From positions 1 to 64,000 of the forward strand of contig DBQO01000022.1 of assembly GCA_002305275.1 (NCBI GenBank): 64,000 nucleotides of DNA. The letters are read 5' to 3'. The notes beneath the pieces were generated by a model. The model worked only from the letters and a program-made list of their open reading frames with translations, was not told where the DNA came from and did not search any database. This document shows positions 1-7,856 of this stretch, in pieces. This DNA is from Bacteroidales bacterium UBA1392. Its GTDB lineage: Bacteria > Bacteroidota > Bacteroidia > Bacteroidales > UBA932. The position numbers were made by a program, and so were the translations under genes. How positions within the stretch are numbered: the stretch's first letter is position 1; each line of letters opens with the position of its first letter.

Positions 1-290
1 TGTTTTTTTACCGGACACTAGTGACATTGATCATAATATTATTCCAAATAATAAGTTTCTTACTTCATATACTTCAACTATTTCATCACCAGAAACTTGT
101 TTTGTAAGCAAAGATAAGTAAAATTATTACCTTATCAGCAACCTAAACGATTGAGATTGTAACAGTTCTCGGAGCATTACCATCATCCTACTATCCTAAC
201 CCGCTACAACCCCTAACTCGCACTACTTAACCAGCACTACGTAACACGCAAGCCATCAAGTGAACCACGTAACTAGCAACACGCACCACG
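1..290. other. Non-coding spacer with degenerate intergenic repeat words
   Basis: No convincing reading frame exists on either strand. The first 150 bases are AT-rich and hold a lone minus-strand TATCTTTG (109-116) resembling a Bacteroidetes -7 box, with no gene behind it. From about 176 to 290 the sequence becomes A/C-rich and built of recurring words such as CACTAC, GTAACACGCA and CACGTAAC. The same vocabulary recurs near 10741-10838, so this looks like a member of a dispersed low-complexity intergenic family. Confidence 0.5.
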
Positions 291-334
291 AAAAAAACGC
301 AGAACCCAACGCCTTTCGGCGTAAAGTTCTGCGT
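291..334 (-). terminator. Intrinsic terminator of tmRNA
   Basis: Read on the minus strand, a stem of ACGCAGAAC pairing with GTTCTGCGT encloses an inner ACGCC-GAAA-GGCGT hairpin and is followed by seven T residues (plus-strand A-run 291-297). It lies 28 bases past the tmRNA 3' end in the correct orientation. This is a textbook Rho-independent terminator. Confidence 0.9.
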
Positions 335-362
335 CAATTTATTCACCTAAAACTTGCCTTAG

Positions 363-756
363 TGGAGATGGGCGGAGTCGAACCGCCGTCCAAACATAGC
401 GCCAGAGGGTTTTCTACATGCTTATCCTGCTGTTGATTGTCGGGAGGAGACTGCTTGCAGGCCTGCCACCGCCCCCGTATCCTCGGTCTCTTAACGCGAT
501 GTAGAGGAGTAGTCGCGTGCAGCGAACTTGGATGATACCCCAAATGCCGAACATAGTCCGCTTAAAGTCCGGCGGGATACTCGTCGATACCGGCCTGGCC
601 GGCTCGATTAAGGAATCTGACTTAGTCTAGATTACGCAGCGAGTGCATAGTTGTTGTTGCCAGTTAATGGCTTGAGATCTGAGATTAACGAGCCAGGTCA
701 CAAAGCTCGGCATGCTTGCCATCCGTCATCATATGCTGTCAAAACCAGACATCCCC
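363..756 (-). ncRNA. ssrA: tmRNA (transfer-messenger RNA)
   Basis: This RNA rescues ribosomes stalled on mRNAs without stop codons and tags the nascent peptide for proteolysis. The 5' end reads GGGGATGTCTGGTTTTGACA, the conserved tmRNA start. The 3' end has a T-arm with GGTTCGACTCC and closes the acceptor stem with CATCTCC pairing to GGGGATG. The discriminator A is at 363 and CCA is not encoded. The tag frame (661 down to 632) encodes GNNNYALAA followed by TAA. Common Bacteroidales tags end NNNYALAA or TNYALAA after Gly-Glu, so this one lacks the usual glutamate. Length is about 394 nt. A strong terminator follows at 291-334. Confidence 0.95.
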
Positions 757-795
757 ATATATGACATCAGCAGACGTCAAAGAACTATCTATATA

Positions 796-829
796 TTAGA
801 TGCAAAAAAAACCAAAAGGTTGCATCTAA
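796..829 (-). terminator. Inverted repeat / probable terminator of first acyl-CoA ligase
   Basis: A perfect 10-base inverted repeat (TTAGATGCAA / TTGCATCTAA) flanks a 14-base loop. On the minus strand it begins at the stop codon of the acyl-CoA ligase gene. Inside the loop, AACC-TTTT-GGTT followed by a T-run could form a competing small terminator hairpin. Its position, between the ligase stop and the tmRNA 5' end 40 bases on, suggests transcript termination or 3'-end protection. The two folds exclude each other. Confidence 0.55.
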
Positions 830-2475
830 TCTTCTTCTTTATACTTAAATCTGCGGATTTTCCTTGTAGCAGTCCTGTCAAAGGGCTCTTTCATTACCTC
901 AACATCGTTTATTTTGGAGGTTTTGCCTACCTTTTTATTTACAATATTCATCACCGCAGCTTTTCTTGCCTCAAGTTTTTCGTAAAACTCCGCTTCGCCT
1001 TCGCTATCCCAGTCGATAATATTCTCATTGAACTGGACGAGTGCTACAAGTTTCCCTTTACGCTGAATGATGATGGATTCATTTACACCTTCTATATCAT
1101 TGATGACGCTCTCGATCTCTTCCGGGTAGATATTTTCGCCCGAAGGGCCGACAATCATATTGCCAATACGTCCCCTTACATAGTAGCGACCCTTCTTGTC
1201 CATAGTGGCAACGTCCTTGGTCTTGAACCATCCATCCTCGGTAAAGGCCTCCTTGGTACGCTTGGGATCCTTGTAATATCCGAGCATCACATTGTCTCCC
1301 TTAACCACAATTTCTCCCTCTCCTGTCTCGGGATTGGGATTTTCCAGACGCATCTCAACTCCATATACGGGAAATCCCATGGATCCGGGGTATCTGTGCT
1401 TGCCAACGGCATGGCTGAGAAGAGGGGAAGTCTCGGTGAGTCCGTAGCCAATAGCGTAGGGAAAGCGTGCCTTGTAGAGAAACTCTTCAACCGTAGTGTC
1501 AAGCTTGGCTCCTCCAATACCGAAAAATGTGATTTTGCCGCCGAAACTCTTTTTTAGTTTCATCCCTATAATGAGAGACATCAGTTTGTTGTGACGCTCA
1601 TTCATCCAAGAGAGGGTTTTACTCTTGCGAATAGTCGGAAGCACACTGTTTCGGTAGATTTTCTCAATAATCAGCGGCACAGTGAGTAGCACCGTGGGGC
1701 GAACTTTCTTCATAGCGGCCAATAGCAGTGCGGGTACCGGTGGTGTAGAGAGATAATAGACGGTTGCACCGCAATATATCGGATAGAGTACTCCGAGTGT
1801 CAGTTCGTAGGTGTGAGCCATCGGAAGGATGGAGAGCCAGGTATCTCTCTCAGTACACTTGTGAGAATGATAGCAGGAGATCACGTTGGATGCAAAATTG
1901 CGATGGCTGAGAACTACTCCCTTGGCGCTACCGGTGGTGCCGGAGGTATAGATGATGGCCGCTATATCTTCGGGCATCGGAACTCCTACTCTACCGTCGC
2001 AGGTAAATGCCTCGTCATCGGCTTTTATGGTCTCGAAAGTATCAATGTCCACCACCAAACGCATATTGTCGAGTGACTCCTGAGAGAGCTTGTGAAGGAG
2101 TTTTCTGGAAATGAAAATCGCTTTGCTCTCGGAATGTTGCAGGATATTGGTCACTTCATTTTCAGAGGAATCGGTTAGAATGGGGACTACAATACGGCTG
2201 AATGGCACGCAGGCAAAGAAAGCCACCGTCCAATTTGGAGTATTGTTGGCAAGAATTGCCACTTTATCCCCCGATCCTATACCGTACTGGGTGAGTTTTT
2301 TGGAGATGGAATCGCACTTTTTCTTGAATGAGCCATAGGTATATGAAAGTTCCCCGTCAATTACCTGCGAGAGTTTATTGTCGGGGTATACGGTGGTTGC
2401 ATAATCATAGAGGTTGCCGAGGGTGTCAACATAATTTTCACGCATCCTCTTAAATATTTTCAAAATTCTCTTCAT
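826..2475 (-). CDS. Acyl-CoA ligase (long-chain fatty-acid-CoA ligase type), copy A
   Basis: This is an adenylate-forming enzyme expected to activate a carboxylic acid with ATP and then load it on CoA. At 549 residues it has the normal full length. Visible motifs are the P-loop IIYTSGTTGSAKG (about 170), GYGLTETSP (about 345), GWFKTKDVATMDKKGRYYVRGR-like hinge residues (about 420), SGENIYPEEIES, and the C-terminal RTATRKIRRFKY carrying the catalytic lysine region. No signal peptide or membrane segment is seen, so it is cytoplasmic or membrane-associated. It is a tandem paralogue of the next gene, roughly three quarters identical by eye. Chain length and substrate cannot be read from sequence. 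The ATG at 2475 aligns with the paralogue's start. Confidence 0.85.
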   Translation of the reverse strand: MKRILKIFKRMRENYVDTLGNLYDYATTVYPDNKLSQVIDGELSYTYGSFKKKCDSISKKLTQYGIGSGDKVAILANNTPNWTVAFFACVPFSRIVVPILTDSSENEVTNILQHSESKAIFISRKLLHKLSQESLDNMRLVVDIDTFETIKADDEAFTCDGRVGVPMPEDIAAIIYTSGTTGSAKGVVLSHRNFASNVISCYHSHKCTERDTWLSILPMAHTYELTLGVLYPIYCGATVYYLSTPPVPALLLAAMKKVRPTVLLTVPLIIEKIYRNSVLPTIRKSKTLSWMNERHNKLMSLIIGMKLKKSFGGKITFFGIGGAKLDTTVEEFLYKARFPYAIGYGLTETSPLLSHAVGKHRYPGSMGFPVYGVEMRLENPNPETGEGEIVVKGDNVMLGYYKDPKRTKEAFTEDGWFKTKDVATMDKKGRYYVRGRIGNMIVGPSGENIYPEEIESVINDIEGVNESIIIQRKGKLVALVQFNENIIDWDSEGEAEFYEKLEARKAAVMNIVNKKVGKTSKINDVEVMKEPFDRTATRKIRRFKYKEED

Positions 2476-2580
2476 ACTTGGTAAAAAGGGGTATACAAAA
2501 GGCCTGCAAAGATATGCAAAGTTGTCAAATAACCATCTAATTGTCGGAATTAACGGAAATTTAAGTCATTAATAGACTTA
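2476..2580. promoter_or_regulatory. Upstream region of copy A, homologous to the copy B/asnA intergenic region
   Basis: About 80 bases upstream of copy A align with the region upstream of copy B (4283-4360). They share GCAAAGATA(T/C)GCAAAGTTGTCAAATA and AATTGTCGGA(A/G)TT. Read on the minus strand both contain TATCTTTG, a -7-like box serving the ligases. The plus-strand asnA promoter elements present in the 4.3 kb copy are degraded here. The TTTG has become ACCA and TAGATTTG has become GGAAATTT, so this is a relic of a divergent promoter left by tandem duplication. Confidence 0.6.
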
Positions 2581-2609
2581 AAACAACAAATATCACTCCA
2601 TAACCTATG

Positions 2610-2650
2610 CCCGGAACTCAGAACTCCGAACTCAGAGCTCAAAACTACAT
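2610..2650. repeat. Low-complexity intergenic repeat
   Basis: Imperfect units of the form GAACTCAGAACTCCGAACTC are followed by AGAGCTCAAAACTACAT. The word AACTCAGAGCT also occurs at 10798-10808. The terminal ACTACAT is one unit of the heptamer found at 7804, 10475 and 43475. It overlaps the last codons of acyl-CoA ligase copy B. Confidence 0.7.
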
Positions 2651-4282
2651 ATACTTAAACCTGCGGATTTTTCTTGTAGCAGTCCTTTCAAAAGGCTCTT
2701 TCATCACCTCAACATCGTTGATTTGGGAGGATTTGTTAACTTTTTCGTTGACGAAATCCATAACCATCGCTTTTATGGCCTCAAGCTTTTCATAAAAATC
2801 GGCTTCACCATCACATCCCCAGTCAATTATATTGTCACTCAACTGTATAAGTGCGACAAGCTTGCCTTTACGTTCAAGAACTATCGATTCGTTTACCCCT
2901 TCAATATCATTGATTACGCTCTCTATCTCTTCAGGATAGATATTTTCCCCCGAAGGACAAACAATCATATTGTTAAGACGCCCCCTGAGATAGTAGCGTC
3001 CTTTCTTGTCCATATAGGCAATATCACTGGTCTTGAACCATCCATCTTCGGTAAAAACTGCCTTGGTGCGTTCGGGGTCCTTGTAATAACCTGGCATGAC
3101 ATTGTCTCCCCTGACCAAAATTTCCCCCTCCCCTGTCTTAGGGTTGATATTGTCCAGACGCATTTCTACTCCGGGTAGAGGGACTCCGATAGATCCGGGA
3201 TACCTATTCTTGCCCAGCGCGTAACAAATAAGAGAAGAGGTTTCACTAAGGCCATAGCCTATAGCATAATTGAAGCGGGCCTTATAAAAAAATTCTTCAA
3301 CAGTAGGGTCAAGCCTCGCACCACCAATACCCATTCCGAATCTGCGGCCAAAGGTCATTCTAAGCTTCATGCCAAAAATGCGGCACAGCAGTTTGTGTTG
3401 ATGCTTATTCATCCATGAGAGAATCTTACTATTGCGAATAGCAGGTAGCACACTATTACGATAGATCTTTTCAATAACAAGTGGCACAGTTAGTAGGACT
3501 GTTGGACGGATTTTTTTCATAGAGTCCAACAGAAGTGCGGGAACCGGCGGCTTGGACATATAGTAAACAGATGCTCCACAATAAAATGGATAGAGTATTC
3601 CGAGGGTAAGTTCGTAGGAATGGGCCATAGGAAGAATTGAGAGCCATTTGTCCCTAGTCGTACACTTATAGGTTTTATGGTAAGATTTTAAGTTAAAGGT
3701 TAAATTACGATGGCTCAAAACTATTCCCTTAGCGCTACCTGTAGTGCCCGAAGTGTAGATGATAACGGCTATATCATCAGGCATAGGCATTGTTACACTT
3801 CCATTGCCGGTAAAGGGCACTTTATCCGCTCTAATAATATCAAAGGTATCGATATCCACAATCAGGTGCACACTGGAGAGGGATTCTTGTGAGAGTTTAT
3901 GGAGGAGTTTTCCGGAGATAAAAATCGCCTTACTCTCGGAATGGAGCAGCATATTGGTTACTTCATTTTCTGAAGAATCGGTAAGAATAGGAACTACAAT
4001 TCGGCCGAAGGAGACACAAGCAAAGAAAGCTACCGTCCAATTGGGAGTATTGTGGGAAAGGATTGCTACCTTATCTCCGGATCCAATGCCATATTTGCTG
4101 AGTTTTTCTGAGATTGAATCACTCTTTTTCTTAAATGAACCGTATGTATAGGAAAGATCCCCGTCTATTATTTCAGAAAGTTTTTTATCACTATAATTTG
4201 TTGTTGAATCTTCATAGAGTTTACCTAGGGTGTTAATATTATCTTCACGACCCTTCTTTTTTGTTTTCAAAATTTTCCTCAT
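2645..4282 (-). CDS. Acyl-CoA ligase (long-chain fatty-acid-CoA ligase type), copy B
   Basis: This paralogue of the neighbouring ligase has the same domain order: P-loop IIYTSGTTGSAKG, GYGLSETSS in place of GLTETSP, SGENIYPEEIES, and C-terminal RTATRKIRRFKYM. I place the start at the ATG at 4282, because from there it aligns with copy A (MRKIL / MKRIL); a start nine codons upstream would be possible but has no counterpart. The C-terminus is five residues shorter than expected from copy A (KYM versus KYKEED). The stop TAG is part of an ATGTAGT repeat heptamer. The product should form acyl-CoA from an unidentified carboxylate. The pair probably arose by recent tandem duplication. Confidence 0.85.
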   Translation of the reverse strand: MRKILKTKKKGREDNINTLGKLYEDSTTNYSDKKLSEIIDGDLSYTYGSFKKKSDSISEKLSKYGIGSGDKVAILSHNTPNWTVAFFACVSFGRIVVPILTDSSENEVTNMLLHSESKAIFISGKLLHKLSQESLSSVHLIVDIDTFDIIRADKVPFTGNGSVTMPMPDDIAVIIYTSGTTGSAKGIVLSHRNLTFNLKSYHKTYKCTTRDKWLSILPMAHSYELTLGILYPFYCGASVYYMSKPPVPALLLDSMKKIRPTVLLTVPLVIEKIYRNSVLPAIRNSKILSWMNKHQHKLLCRIFGMKLRMTFGRRFGMGIGGARLDPTVEEFFYKARFNYAIGYGLSETSSLICYALGKNRYPGSIGVPLPGVEMRLDNINPKTGEGEILVRGDNVMPGYYKDPERTKAVFTEDGWFKTSDIAYMDKKGRYYLRGRLNNMIVCPSGENIYPEEIESVINDIEGVNESIVLERKGKLVALIQLSDNIIDWGCDGEADFYEKLEAIKAMVMDFVNEKVNKSSQINDVEVMKEPFERTATRKIRRFKYM

Positions 4283-4338
4283 AACTGGTGTAAACGGGGG
4301 ATTATACAATTGCCAAAGATACGCAAAGTTGTCAAATA

Positions 4339-4370
4339 TTTGGATAATTGTCGGAGTTGGGATAGATTTG
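4339..4370 (+). promoter_or_regulatory. Bacteroidetes-type promoter of asnA
   Basis: TTTG at 4339-4342 and TAGATTTG at 4363-4370 are separated by 20 bases, an exact match to the phylum's -33/-7 form. Transcription would begin near 4377, leaving a leader of about 20 bases before the asnA ATG at 4397. This supports that start over the upstream in-frame ATG at 4310. Confidence 0.8.
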
Positions 4371-4396
4371 AACCCTCAAAACACTTACTACAGACT

Positions 4397-5434
4397 ATGT
4401 CACTATTTATTCCCACCGGTTACAGCAATATTCTTGGTACGGTCGTCAGGACCGAAAAGGCCATAAAAGTGGTTAAAGATATGTTTCAACTCAACCTTTC
4501 AGCTCAACTTTCTCTGTTGCGGGTGACCGCTCCAATGGTGGTTATGAAGGGAACAGGGATCAACGATGATCTCAACGGAGTTGAGCGTCCTGTAACCTTC
4601 CCTATCAAGGAGCTGGGAGATAGCCCCGCAGAAGTTGTGCACTCTCTCGCAAAATGGAAACGCCTGAAACTGGCCACGCTTCAAACTCCGGTCGGAAGCG
4701 GCATTTATACTGATATGAATGCACTTAGGCCTGATGAGGAACTGGACAACATCCACTCCATCTATGTGGATCAATGGGACTGGGAAAGAGTAATTGAGAG
4801 TTCCGAAAGAAACCTTGATTTCCTCAAAAAGATTGTCCGCCGTATATATGAGGCTATCAAGGTGACTGAAAATAAGATATATGTGGATTTTCCACAGATT
4901 TACCCGATACTGCCGGAAGAAATATTCTTTATCCATTCGGAAGAATTATTGCAAAGATATCCGGGACTCTCACCCAAGGAGAGAGAAGATGCAATTTGCA
5001 AGGAGAAAAAGGCGGTCTTTATAATCGGCATCGGCGGAGAACTCTCTGATGGAAAACCTCACGACTCGAGGGCATCCGACTATGATGACTGGAGTACTCC
5101 GAATTCGGATGGGAATAATGGGCTGAACGGAGACCTGCTGCTATGGAATCCCGTACTGGGAAGCGCCTTCGAGATTTCCTCCATGGGTATAAGGGTAGAT
5201 GAGGAAGCTCTGCGTTACCAACTTGCTCTCAGAGGTGAAGAGTGGAAGTCTGAACTCTACTTCCACCGAAAGCTGCTTGCCGGAGAATTGCCTCTTTCCA
5301 TAGGCGGAGGCATAGGACAATCACGCCTTTGCATGTTCCTGCTCAGAAAAGCTCACATAGGCGAAATTCAGAGTAGTATCTGGCCCGAAGAGATGCGCAT
5401 TGAGTGCCATAAAAACGGCATAGACCTGGCCTGA
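4397..5434 (+). CDS. asnA: Aspartate-ammonia ligase (AsnA-type asparagine synthetase)
   Basis: The enzyme makes asparagine from aspartate, ammonia and ATP. Its fold resembles class II aminoacyl-tRNA synthetases. Hallmarks are GINDDLNGVERPV, EVVHSLAKWKR, YTDMNALRPDEELDNIHS, YVDQWDWERV and the C-terminal GGGIGQSRLCMFLLRKAHIG (class II motif 3-like). From the ATG at 4397 the protein is 345 residues, the usual AsnA length. An upstream ATG at 4310 would add 29 residues that precede the family start and overlap the promoter. The gene diverges from the acyl-CoA ligases. Its stop lies in a 22-base tandem repeat. Confidence 0.95.
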   Translation: MSLFIPTGYSNILGTVVRTEKAIKVVKDMFQLNLSAQLSLLRVTAPMVVMKGTGINDDLNGVERPVTFPIKELGDSPAEVVHSLAKWKRLKLATLQTPVGSGIYTDMNALRPDEELDNIHSIYVDQWDWERVIESSERNLDFLKKIVRRIYEAIKVTENKIYVDFPQIYPILPEEIFFIHSEELLQRYPGLSPKEREDAICKEKKAVFIIGIGGELSDGKPHDSRASDYDDWSTPNSDGNNGLNGDLLLWNPVLGSAFEISSMGIRVDEEALRYQLALRGEEWKSELYFHRKLLAGELPLSIGGGIGQSRLCMFLLRKAHIGEIQSSIWPEEMRIECHKNGIDLA

Positions 5435-5472
5435 GATAAGTATAGAGTTCGCCTGAGATAAGCATAAAGTTC
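5429..5472. repeat. 22-base tandem duplication over the asnA stop codon
   Basis: Two adjacent 22-base units (5429-5450 and 5451-5472), beginning GCCTGAGATAAG and ending AGTTC, differ at two positions. The asnA stop TGA lies in the first unit and the second is non-coding. A partial third start (GCCTAAA) follows. Confidence 0.85.
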
Positions 5473-5495
5473 GCCTAAATTGGCTTAAAAGCCAC

Positions 5496-7172
5496 CTATC
5501 CCATAAGTTTCTTGTATTTGAAGCGTTTAGGCTCTGCATTACCCAGACGACGTTTCTTATTCTCCTCATATTCAGAATAGGTCCCTTCAAAGAAGTAGAC
5601 CTTGGAATCACCCTCAAATGCAAGGATATGGGTTGCAATACGGTCGAGGAACCATCTGTCGTGAGAGATGACTACGGCACAACCTGCAAAATTTTCGAGA
5701 CCCTCCTCGAGGGCTCGGATAGTGTTGACATCCACATCGTTCGTAGGCTCGTCGAGCAACAGCACGTTTGCATTCTCCTTTAGGGTCAATGCAAGGTGGA
5801 GACGATTCCTCTCTCCTCCCGAGAGAACCCCGCAAAGTTTTTCCTGATCTGCCCCTCCAAAATTGAACCTCGAAACGTATGCACGGGCATTAACCTCACG
5901 ATTGCCAAGCTTTACATATTCGGAATTCTGCGCAATGGTCTCGTAAACTGTAAGATCGGGATCAATCTGCTTGTGCTGCTGATCCACATAGGCTATTTTG
6001 ACACTCTCTCCTATCTCAAAGGTTCCGCTATCAGGCTTCTCATATCCCATAATCAGCCTGAAAAGTGTGGTTTTGCCGGATCCGTTTGGACCAATTACAC
6101 CTACAATTCCTGCCGGAGGCAGTTTAAAGGTCAAATCCTCGAATAATATCTTGTCACCATAAGCCTTGCTCACTCCCTGGCAGTCGATCACCTTGTCACC
6201 AAGACGAGGACCATTTGGGATAAAGATTTCAAGCCTCTCATCTTTCTGGCGTCCATCTTCGCTAAGAAGCTTTTCGTAAGCACCCAAACGGGCCTTAGAC
6301 TTGGCATGACGAGCTTTTGGGGCCATTCTGACCCATTCAAGCTCCCGCTCGAGGGTCTTACGACGCTTACTCTCCTGTTTCTCCTCCATTGCAAGGCGAA
6401 TGCTTTTCTGCTCAAGCCAGGATGAATAATTACCCTTCCAGGGGATTCCCTCTCCCCGGTCCAGTTCGAGTATCCATCCGGCTACGTTGTCGAGAAAATA
6501 TCTGTCGTGAGTCACAGCTATGACCGTCCCCTTGTACTGCTTGAGATGTGCTTCGAGCCACTGGATACTCTCGGTATCGAGGTGGTTGGTGGGCTCATCA
6601 AGCAATAATACGTCCGGCTCCTTGAGTAGAAGGCGGCAAAGTGCCACCCTGCGCCTCTCTCCACCACTGAGCGTAGAAATGGATGCATCCGGCTCCGGGC
6701 ACTGAAGCGCATCCATCGCCCTTTCCAGCCTGGAGTCAATATCCCAACCGCTTACCTGCTCAATCCTATCGGTAAGCTCGCCCTGACGCTCGATAAGAGC
6801 GTTCATCTCATCATCATCCATCGGCTCCATGAATTTTAGGTTCACCTCTTCGTACTCGCTCAGCAAGTCCATTACCTCCTGTACTCCTTCCCTAACCACT
6901 TCTATCACCGTCTTGGAGTCATCAAGCTGCGGCTCCTGCTCCAGATATCCCACGGAGTATCCGGGAGCAAACACTACTTCTCCCTGTGTTGGAATCTCGA
7001 CACCGGCTATGATCTTCAATACGGTGGATTTACCCGATCCGTTAAGACCTATGATGCCGATTTTGGCTCCGTAAAAAAACGAGAGATAAATATCCTTTAA
7101 GATTACTTTGTTGTTGTGGGGAAGAATTTTGCTTACCCCGTTCATCGAAAAGATAATTTTTTCGTCAGCCAT
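5496..7172 (-). CDS. ettA: Energy-dependent translational throttle protein EttA (ABC-F)
   Basis: This is a soluble ATPase with two ABC domains and no membrane segments. EttA binds the ribosomal E site and gates the first elongation step according to the ADP/ATP ratio. The first domain shows GLNGSGKS, LSGGERRRVALCRLLL and LLLDEPTNHLD. A basic linker (about 250-320) follows. The second domain shows GPNGSGKTTLF, LSGGERNRLHLAL and LLLDEPTNDVD. The length of 558 residues matches EttA (about 555), and the N-terminus (MADEKIIFSMNGVSK) is typical of that ABC-F subgroup. It starts 6 bases after the kinase-like gene, so the two are probably cotranscribed. Confidence 0.93.
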   Translation of the reverse strand: MADEKIIFSMNGVSKILPHNNKVILKDIYLSFFYGAKIGIIGLNGSGKSTVLKIIAGVEIPTQGEVVFAPGYSVGYLEQEPQLDDSKTVIEVVREGVQEVMDLLSEYEEVNLKFMEPMDDDEMNALIERQGELTDRIEQVSGWDIDSRLERAMDALQCPEPDASISTLSGGERRRVALCRLLLKEPDVLLLDEPTNHLDTESIQWLEAHLKQYKGTVIAVTHDRYFLDNVAGWILELDRGEGIPWKGNYSSWLEQKSIRLAMEEKQESKRRKTLERELEWVRMAPKARHAKSKARLGAYEKLLSEDGRQKDERLEIFIPNGPRLGDKVIDCQGVSKAYGDKILFEDLTFKLPPAGIVGVIGPNGSGKTTLFRLIMGYEKPDSGTFEIGESVKIAYVDQQHKQIDPDLTVYETIAQNSEYVKLGNREVNARAYVSRFNFGGADQEKLCGVLSGGERNRLHLALTLKENANVLLLDEPTNDVDVNTIRALEEGLENFAGCAVVISHDRWFLDRIATHILAFEGDSKVYFFEGTYSEYEENKKRRLGNAEPKRFKYKKLMG

Positions 7173-7178
7173 GATATG

Positions 7179-7805
7179 TTAAAAATTTATTATTTCCATG
7201 TAATTGCGAATAACCTTCACTACATTTTCTATACTGCCTAATTTTGTGGAGTTGAGAGAGAGATGGTAATTGGAACAATCTCCCCACTGTCTGAAGGTGT
7301 AGTAGTTGTAATAATCGGAACGCTTACGGTCTCCTCGCTCTATCAGGCGACAGGCCTCGGCCTCAGTTAAACCTTGATCTGAGACAAGCCTGGCAACTCT
7401 GTCCTCTTTCGAAGCACTAATGAAAACAGAAAGGCGACGGGGATGATCGCGAAGGACATAGTCAGCACATCTTCCCACTATGATGCAGGATTCTCTTTCT
7501 GCAATACACCTCATAACTTCGCTCTGTATTTTAAATAGTTCTTCGTCTGAGATGGCATTAAACGAAGAGAATGCGTCATTTCCCTGCATTGTCGACCTAA
7601 GTCCAAAAAAACGCACAAGAGGCCTCTTGGCTCTTTTTTCATCGCGTTTTTCAAAGCATTCGCAAGCCAGGCCGCTCTGTTTGGAGACTTCGAGTAACAG
7701 GTTCTTATCATACATCTTTACGCCGAGCTGCTCGGATAGCATACGTGCCGTGGCAAGTCCTCCACTGCCAATCTGGCGTCCAATAGTTATTACAAAATTA
7801 TGCAT
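7179..7805 (-). CDS. Cytidylate-kinase-like family protein
   Basis: A 208-residue P-loop kinase-like protein. ITIGRQIGSGG at the N-terminus is the nucleotide-binding loop of the Cytidylate_kin2 family. A second conserved stretch is IIVGRCADYVL. True CMP kinase (Cmk) has a different loop and is shorter in its insert, so I do not call it cmk. The substrate is unknown. The start codon sits at the edge of an ATGTAGT repeat array, and ettA follows within 6 bases. Confidence 0.8.
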   Translation of the reverse strand: MHNFVITIGRQIGSGGLATARMLSEQLGVKMYDKNLLLEVSKQSGLACECFEKRDEKRAKRPLVRFFGLRSTMQGNDAFSSFNAISDEELFKIQSEVMRCIAERESCIIVGRCADYVLRDHPRRLSVFISASKEDRVARLVSDQGLTEAEACRLIERGDRKRSDYYNYYTFRQWGDCSNYHLSLNSTKLGSIENVVKVIRNYMEIINF

Positions 7806-7856
7806 GTAGTATGTAGTATGTAGTGGGTTAGGGATTACGAGTTACGGGGTTCGGGG
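7804..7856. repeat. ATGTAGT heptamer array plus degenerate G-rich tail
   Basis: Three exact ATGTAGT units (7804-7824) run into GGGTTAGGGATTACGAGTTACGGGG-like sequence. The same heptamer forms arrays at 10475-10514 and 43475-43506. The array fills the gap between the MATE gene and the kinase-like gene. The degenerate tail is translated as the last residues of the MATE protein (PTPNPVTRNP). Confidence 0.85.

Noticed and set aside
712..1557. Long plus-strand open frame of 281 codons
   Set aside because: It is antisense to the acyl-CoA ligase copy A, begins inside the tmRNA, and its translation has no family-like pattern. The minus-strand frame carries all the enzyme motifs.
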